Source: an uncultured Mycoplasmatales bacterium
GTDB taxonomy: Bacteria > Bacillota_I > Bacilli_A > Mycoplasmatales > Mycoplasmoidaceae
Direction of reading: 5' to 3'
DNA: 34,920 bases
NCBI GenBank assembly: GCA_949422915.1
Contig: CASPLF010000006.1
Span: forward strand, 1-34,920
In this document: positions 29,547 to 34,920 of the stretch, in pieces
Layout: each line of letters begins with the position of its first letter
How positions within the stretch are numbered: position 1 is the first letter of the stretch
The notes under the pieces: model-generated
What the model was told of the DNA's origin: nothing
What the model saw: only the letters and a program-made list of their open reading frames with translations
Database searches by the model: none
Program-made: the position numbers and the translations under genes

Positions 29547-30283
29547 TGAATATATCAAACCCAACTAACAATAAAACTAGATATTTTTTAGCAGCAGCTT
29601 GAACAAGACTTTTTGCTCGTGTTCTTGATTTAGTATTTTTATTTTTAATTTTATTTTTATTATTATTTGTTGTGTTTGCAATTGGCAATAACGATTTTTT
29701 GCATGACAAAGAATTCTTTAACAACACACCAGCGTGAAAATACTTTATCTTCTCTTTATTTTCGTGTGCTTTAATCTTTAGTTACTTCGTTTGTTTGCCA
29801 TTTATTTGGAATGGTAAAACAATAGGTTGTTGAATTTGTAAAATCTGTGTTGTCAACACTCATATTTTTGACACAAAATTTATTGGATTAATCAAGAGAG
29901 AGATTTTTTTATCTGAATCATTTGCTGCTATTTCATTAATTTTAGGAATTACATTAGTTTCATTAGGAGACACCAATGCAGGCTTATTACTTAAAGCGAT
30001 GGCACAAGGTGAACACAATGCTTTTTCTGATGCTACTGTAGTATTTGAAGCATTATATTATGTATCAGGTATTATGTTGTTTGTATGTATTTTATGAATG
30101 TTTGTAAGAAATAAAAAAAGATGTTTGCAAGATATTGTTAGCGACACTGTCACTATTAAACTTAATACACAAAGCGATACAACTAATAGCAAAACTAATG
30201 CTAAAATAAAGGCTTCTACTAAGAATTACAAGTTACCAGGAGAAGTAGAATCAATTGATTTAGGAGAAATAAGCGAAGAATAA
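29546..30283 (+). CDS. RDD-family membrane protein
   Basis: The 245-residue protein begins with [17 protein letters not shown], where the conserved Arg and Asp of the RDD family are visible (R-x2-AR-x2-D), and later NGKTIGCWICKI, the family GKT-G motif, and LQDIVSDT, the last Asp motif. Three to five membrane segments are present: about 25-46, 67-86, 131-150 and 182-200. The end (about 215-245) is hydrophilic and polar. RDD proteins are little understood; some are linked to sodium/proton exchange. It is cotranscribed with pcrA, whose ATG follows one base after the stop. One Trp (29807) uses TGG and the others TGA. Confidence 0.85.
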
Positions 30284-30284
30284 T

Positions 30285-32444
30285 ATGCTTGATCTTTCTA
30301 ATCTAAATGAAAATCAAAAAAAAGCTGTTACTATTGGCAATGGACCTGTAATCGTTGTGGCAGGTGCAGGAACCGGTAAAACAAGAGTTTTAACAACCAG
30401 AATTGCATATTTAATTGAAAACAATTTATTTAACCCAGATTCTATTTTAGCAATTACATTTACGAATAAAGCTGCTAATGAAATGAAAGAACGTGTAAAT
30501 GTGTTAGTTAAAAATACATGACTTTCATGAATCGGTACATATCACTCAATTTGTTTAAGAATTCTTAAGGAAGATATTGAACATTTGAATAGAAGTAAAA
30601 ACTTTGGCATTATAGATGATGAAGATCAAATGTCTTTAATTAAAGAAATCTACAAACAATTTAAAGTAACTAAAGAAATTTGCTCAACCATTAAACCAAA
30701 AAAAGCTCTTCAATTAATAGAAATAATAAAATTTGAAAATATTGATATTAATAATTTTGCACAATTATCTGCTTTAATGAAAACAGCATACATATATGTA
30801 CCTGAAGAAATAAAAGCTATTAGACTAATTTTTACTGAATATCAAAGAAAGTTAATAACAAATAATTTGCTTGATTTTAATGATCTGTTAATTTACACTA
30901 ATAAACTTTTATCTAGTAATAAAGAAATAAGAAATAAATGACAAAACAGATTTTCTTACATATTAGTAGATGAGTTCCAAGATACTAATGAAATTCAATT
31001 CAACATTCTAAGAATGTTAATTAACCAAAAACATAAAAATATTTTTGTAGTTGGTGATCCTGATCAATCAATTTACAAATGACGTGGTGCATATGAATGA
31101 ATATTCAAAGATTTTAGAGAACAATTCCCAGAAGCTAAATTAGTTATTTTAGATACTAATTATCGTTCAACTAAAAATATTCTTAATGGATCAAATAAAT
31201 TAATTTCTAATAACTTTGATCGTATTAAGAAAAATTTAATTACAAATAATGAACAAGGACAGTTAATTAATTATTTTTATGGAGACAACCAACGAGATGA
31301 AGGTGAGTTTGTAAGTAAAAAAATAATAGAACTTGTTAAAAATGGTGCTAAATATTCTGATATTGCAATTCTGTATAGGAGTAATTATTTATCAAGATTC
31401 TGTGAAGATGCATTGATGATTAATAATATTCCTTACAAGATATTTGGTGGTATTAGATTTTACCAAAGAAAAGAAATTAAAGACCTAATTGCTTATTTAA
31501 AATTAATGATTGGACAAGACGAAATATCTTTAAAAAGAATTATCAATGTGCCTACACGTGGTATTGGTGAAACAACAATTAGTAAAATTGATAATTATTC
31601 AGCTAAAACAGGCTTGTGTTTTTTTGATTGTTTAAATTTACAAGATCAAGATTGAAATTGAAAGCAATGTAACAAATTTTATCAAACAATTATTGATTTA
31701 AGAAAAGAAATAAAAGATAAACCTGTATCTGAAGTCTTAAACAAAATTATTCAATTAACCAATTACGATGAATATCTTAAATCCTTAGATTTAGAAGATA
31801 AAAGAGAAAATATTAACGAATTAATAAATTCAATTAAAATTATGGAGTGTTCAAAAGAACTTACAATTGAAAGTTATTTAGATGAAATTAGTTTATATAC
31901 AGATACTTCTGAACAAAATAATTTAAAAGAAAATTTTGTTTCATTGATGACAGTGCATGTTGCTAAAGGATTAGAATTCCCTATTGTATTTTTAGTAGGT
32001 TTTTCAAATAATATATTCCCACCAGCTAAATCAACAGATTATCAAGAAGAAAGAAGAATAGCTTATGTCGCTATGACAAGAGCAAGACAACAACTATATA
32101 TTACATATTCAGATGGATACACTTTTTCTGGTGCTACAGGTCCGTCTATGTTTTTAAAAGAAATTGGATATGAAAATATGATAAAAATTGAACAAGAGTT
32201 TAAATCTATTAGTAGTGCAGATTTAGATTGATATGATTCTAAAAAACAAAATAATGATTTCTCAAATATGTATGAACAGAAAAATATTAATTTTGTGATT
32301 GGAGATGTGATTTCTCACACTACATTTGGCCAAGGAGTAGTAACAAATGTTGAAAAAGATTATTTAACTGTTGCATTTAAAGCTCCATATGGTATAAAAA
32401 CATTAATGAAAAACCACAAGAGTATTAAAAGAATAAAGAATTAA
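30285..32444 (+). CDS. pcrA: PcrA/UvrD-type DNA helicase
   Basis: PcrA is a 3'-5' superfamily 1A helicase that unwinds DNA for repair and replication-fork clearance, displacing UvrB complexes and RNA polymerase. The 719-residue frame includes the Q-motif LNENQKKAV, Walker [14 protein letters not shown] (about 24-36), [14 protein letters not shown] (motif Ia), [21 protein letters not shown] (motif II), [13 protein letters not shown] (motif III), DTNYRST (motif IV), a [11 protein letters not shown] motif V region, and [12 protein letters not shown] (motif VI). The tail ([20 protein letters not shown]) is the conserved Tudor-like end of PcrA. Order pcrA-cyclo-ligase-ymdB matches MG244-MG246. The next ATG comes one base after its stop. 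Confidence 0.98.
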
Positions 32445-32445
32445 T

Positions 32446-32985
32446 ATGATTAAAACCAACAAAGAAATAAGAACAGAATTATTAAGAAAAAGATGAAAAT
32501 TATCTAAAGATAAAAAGAAAATGTTAGATAAAAAAATTTTTAATCTACTTATAAAAGAATTTGAAAAATGCAAAAAAGATAAATTTATTGGGATGTATTG
32601 ACCAATTGAAAATGAAGTGGATACTATCGAACCAATTAAATGATTATTAAAAAATAAATACCATGTTTGTATACCAAAAATTAAAGATGGTACAATGTAT
32701 TTTACTGAAATTACTTCAACAGATTTTGAGTTTGAATGTTGACATTCAATGAAACAAACAAAACATAATAATGTTGTTTTTCCTACAAACATTCAGTTAA
32801 TTATTGTTCCTATGATTGGTTTTAATAAGCAAAGATATAGAATGGGATATGGATTAAATTGATATAACAATTTCTTAAAATTTAATCCTTTACCAACAAT
32901 TGGTATAGCTTATCAATTTCAACAAACTGAAGAAATTATATTAACTGAAAAAGATATTAAATTAGATAGAATTATTACAGAGTAA
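32446..32985 (+). CDS. 5-formyltetrahydrofolate cyclo-ligase family protein
   Basis: The enzyme converts 5-formyl-THF to 5,10-methenyl-THF with ATP. The 179-residue length is typical. Recognised motifs are IGMYWPIENEVDT (the Y-P---E-DT loop), CIPKI, and VPMIGFNKQRYRMGYGLNWYNNFL, which is the family P--AFD--G-R-GYG-GYYD region. Here the last residues GLNWY depart from the usual GGYYD: an Asn and a TGA-coded Trp replace Gly and Tyr. Catalysis may still be possible but this is a divergence worth noting. The gene is one base after pcrA and 5 nt before ymdB. Confidence 0.88.
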
Positions 32986-32990
32986 TAAAA

Positions 32991-33779
32991 ATGAAAATCT
33001 TATTTATTGGTGACATATTCGGAGAAAAAGGGAAAGAAGCAATTAAGAATGAATTGCCTATTTTAAAACAACAAAATAATATTGATATTGTTATTGCTAA
33101 TGCTGAAAATTGTACTAAAGGAAGATCATTATCTTTAGCAGACTATAAATTATTATGTAGTTATGGAGTAGATTATTTTACTTTTGGAAATCATACTTAT
33201 TATTTAGAGGAAATTAAAGAAGTGTTGAAAAACAAAAACACTATAAGACCTCTAAATTTAAAATTAGAATCTCCATATTACTCATGAGGTAATGGAACTA
33301 TTACATTCACTTATAACAATAAAAATATTAGGATTACAAACTTACTAGGTTCTACAGTATATTGTCATGATATCCAAACAAATCCGTTTATTGAATTAGA
33401 AAAATTATTATCTATAGATAATTCTGATATTCATGTTATAGATTTTCACACAGAAACTACAAGTGAAAAAAATGCATTTCTACAACACTTTGCTGGTAAA
33501 GTTAGTGCAATTTTAGGTACACATACACATATTCAAAGTGCTGATGAAAGAATTTATAAAAATACAGCTTATATAACAGATACTGGTATGACTGGACCAT
33601 CTGAAGGTGTTATTGGAGCTAATCCAGAAAGTATTATTAATATGTTTAGAGGTCAATCTCCAAGATTTAGGTTATTAGAAGATACTTCTAAATATCAATT
33701 AAACGGAATTATTATTGAATTTGATAATAAAACAAATGAACCAATTAATTTAAAAAGGATATTTATTAGAGAGAAGTAG
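32991..33779 (+). CDS. ymdB: YmdB-family metallophosphoesterase (cyclic nucleotide phosphodiesterase-like)
   Basis: The 262-residue protein has the binuclear metal motifs: FIGDIFGEKGKEA (D at about 8), NAENCTKGRSLS (about 37-48), FGNHTYY, IDFHTETTSEKNAF, GTHTHIQSADERI, and ITDTGMTGPSEGVIG. These match the TIGR00282 family, studied in Bacillus subtilis as YmdB, a 2',3'-cyclic nucleotide or cAMP phosphodiesterase that affects biofilm and motility decisions; MG246 is the M. genitalium copy. The physiological substrate in a mollicute is unknown. The stop codon TAG at 33777-33779 shares two bases with the 5' end of tRNA-Trp. Confidence 0.93.
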
Positions 33780-33851
33780 GGGTTTAGTTTAATGGTAAAA
33801 CCAAAGTCTCCAAAACTTTTAATGTGAGTTCGATTCTTACAACCCCTGCCA
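33778..33851 (+). tRNA. tRNA-Trp (anticodon CCA)
   Basis: A full cloverleaf folds: acceptor AGGGGTT (33778-33784) with AACCCCT (33841-33847), D stem GTTT/AAAC, anticodon stem AAAGT/ACTTT around loop CTCCAAA (anticodon CCA at 33110-equivalent positions 33810-33812 in this window), T stem GTGAG/CTTAC with loop TTCGATT, discriminator G and encoded CCA at 33849-33851. The AGGGG start and CTCCAAA loop are the bacterial tRNA-Trp pattern. It reads UGG only. Since the genome uses UGA as Trp heavily, a second tRNA-Trp with anticodon UCA must exist elsewhere. Its first two bases belong to the ymdB stop, so it needs processing from the ymdB transcript. Confidence 0.93.
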
Positions 33852-33858
33852 ATAAATT

Positions 33859-33885
33859 AAAAAAGAGTGAATCCCACTCTTTTTT
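33859..33885. terminator. Bidirectional hairpin terminator between tRNA-Trp and dnaN
   Basis: AAAAAAGAGTG (33859-33869) and CACTCTTTTTT (33875-33885) form an 11-bp stem with a 5-nt loop, flanked by a T run on the plus side and an A run read from the minus side. It can end both the pcrA-ymdB-tRNA transcript and the dnaN transcript. The dnaN stop begins at its last base. Confidence 0.85.
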
Positions 33886-34920
33886 TAATTATTACCACAA
33901 GGTGAAATTAATGTAATAAAATTCTTATCATTAACTTCTTTAATTAAAATCGGACCACGCTCATTTATAAAATGAAATTCAATTTTATCAGTTTCAATTT
34001 CTTTTAATAAATCTAATAAATATTTAATATTTAAAATAATTTGAATATTACTTCCTTTATAACCTTCGATATTTATTTTTTCATAACAACTTCCTAATTC
34101 AATAGATTTAAAATTTAAATTTAATTCTTTATCATTAATAATCATTTGAACAGTTGGTTTTTTAGAATTATCAGATGAAAGTAATACTAATCCTCTATTA
34201 ATTGAATCTATCATTTCTTTCTTAGAAGTTGTAAAGCTGTAAGGATAAGTATTTTGTAAAATCTTATACGGAGATGAATGATATTTACCATCTAATAATC
34301 TTGTAGAAATAATTGTGTCGTTTATTTCGAATAAAATATTATTTTGATCTAAATAAAAATTACAATCACTTTTACTTTCCTTTAAAAGAGAATTAATTAA
34401 TTTAACAACTTTTAAAGAAAGGGTAATATCAAATTTATCATTAGTAAAATCTTCTTGTAAATAACTTAAATGGTAAGAGTCAGTTGATAATACTTCAATT
34501 TTATTATCTAATCTACTTGAATTTAAATTAATACCTGTAAAAATATTTGTTTGATCTGAACTTTCTAAAACAGTAAATGAAGTTTTATTCGTAATTTTAT
34601 TAAATAACTGTTTACTAATAGTAATTTTATTTTTATTTTCAAAAGAGAAATTAATTACAGGATAGCTATAACTTTCTAATACATTTAAATCTAATGTAAA
34701 TTTATCAGTAGATATATGAACAATAGAATTATCAACTAGATTAAATGTAATTTTATCTTCATTTATTTTTAAAATAATATTAAATAATAAATTAGTTTTG
34801 ATTAATATACTTCCAGTTGAAGAAATAGAAATATTATTTTTAATAGTTGTTTTAGATGATATTAATTGATTACTACAAATAAACTCTATATTATCTTCAT
34901 TAACATTAATTAATAAATTT
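33885..34920 (-). CDS. dnaN: DNA polymerase III beta subunit, sliding clamp (5' end outside window)
   Basis: The frame gives 344 residues to the stop TAA at 33885-33887, against about 370-380 for the full clamp, so only about 30-35 N-terminal residues are missing. Readable features are a first-domain segment ISSTGSILIKTNLLFNIILK, SYPVINFS, FENKNKITISKQLFNKI, RLLDGKYHSSPYKIL (compare RLIDGKFPDY in other clamps), and the very end EVNDKNFITLISPCGNN, where other clamps have PMR or equivalent. No TGA Trp. The clamp tethers polymerase III to DNA. Its place near the window edge, transcribed leftwards, puts dnaA and oriC just to the right. Confidence 0.94.
   Translation of the reverse strand, partial: NLLINVNEDNIEFICSNQLISSKTTIKNNISISSTGSILIKTNLLFNIILKINEDKITFNLVDNSIVHISTDKFTLDLNVLESYSYPVINFSFENKNKITISKQLFNKITNKTSFTVLESSDQTNIFTGINLNSSRLDNKIEVLSTDSYHLSYLQEDFTNDKFDITLSLKVVKLINSLLKESKSDCNFYLDQNNILFEINDTIISTRLLDGKYHSSPYKILQNTYPYSFTTSKKEMIDSINRGLVLLSSDNSKKPTVQMIINDKELNLNFKSIELGSCYEKINIEGYKGSNIQIILNIKYLLDLLKEIETDKIEFHFINERGPILIKEVNDKNFITLISPCGNN

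Overview
The window is very AT-rich, tightly packed and reads UGA as tryptophan: most long genes run through in-frame TGA codons at conserved Trp positions. This identifies a mollicute. Gene order points to the Mycoplasmoidales (pneumoniae group in the wide sense, perhaps the Malacoplasma/Ureaplasma side). The block serS-tmk-holB-mnmE-tatD corresponds to MG005-MG009 of Mycoplasma genitalium, secA and uvrB to MG072-MG073, rplK-rplA to MG081-MG082, and pcrA-formyltetrahydrofolate cyclo-ligase-ymdB to MG244-MG246. I do not name a species. The right edge cuts dnaN on the minus strand, so dnaA and oriC probably lie just past base 34920.

Layout. 1-1260 is a gene graveyard: the tail of a membrane protein, a frameshifted minus-strand gene, and a fossil of the carB C-terminus. 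1263-4465 (-) holds uvrA and a small membrane protein. 4490-5215 (+) is a sirtuin, convergent with rplK-rplA (5234-6369, -). 6507-13631 (+) holds a PAP2-like membrane protein with a C8 tract, a 1528-residue duplicated FtsX/MacB-type permease, and its ATPase with a 206-residue N-terminal extension. 13633-17750 is a glycosylation cluster: a GT4 enzyme (+) facing an operon of a flippase-like membrane protein, an alpha/beta hydrolase and a GT2 enzyme (-). 17801-23387 alternates secA (+), a second GT2 (-) and uvrB (+). 23388-28206 (-) is the coupled serS-tmk-holB-mnmE-tatD operon. 28252-33851 (+) runs from a small possible ribbon-helix-helix protein through a GT2-like protein lacking the usual DxD, an RDD membrane protein, pcrA, a folate enzyme and ymdB to tRNA-Trp(CCA). 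dnaN (-) closes the window.

How the genes work together. uvrA, uvrB and pcrA supply much of nucleotide excision repair. serS, tmk, holB, mnmE and dnaN are translation and replication functions. The cell-surface theme is strong: an MacB-like exporter, three or four glycosyltransferase-type proteins, a flippase-like protein, a lipase-like hydrolase, a PAP2-like protein and SecA suggest much of the window shapes the envelope of a wall-less cell.

Two architectural habits recur. Divergent gene pairs are separated by only 24-50 nt, with -10 boxes so close to the ATG that mRNAs should be leaderless or nearly so. Three convergent pairs end in fused palindromic stop codons (TAATTA or TTAA), leaving no room for a terminator between genes. 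I found no CRISPR array, intact insertion sequence or prophage.
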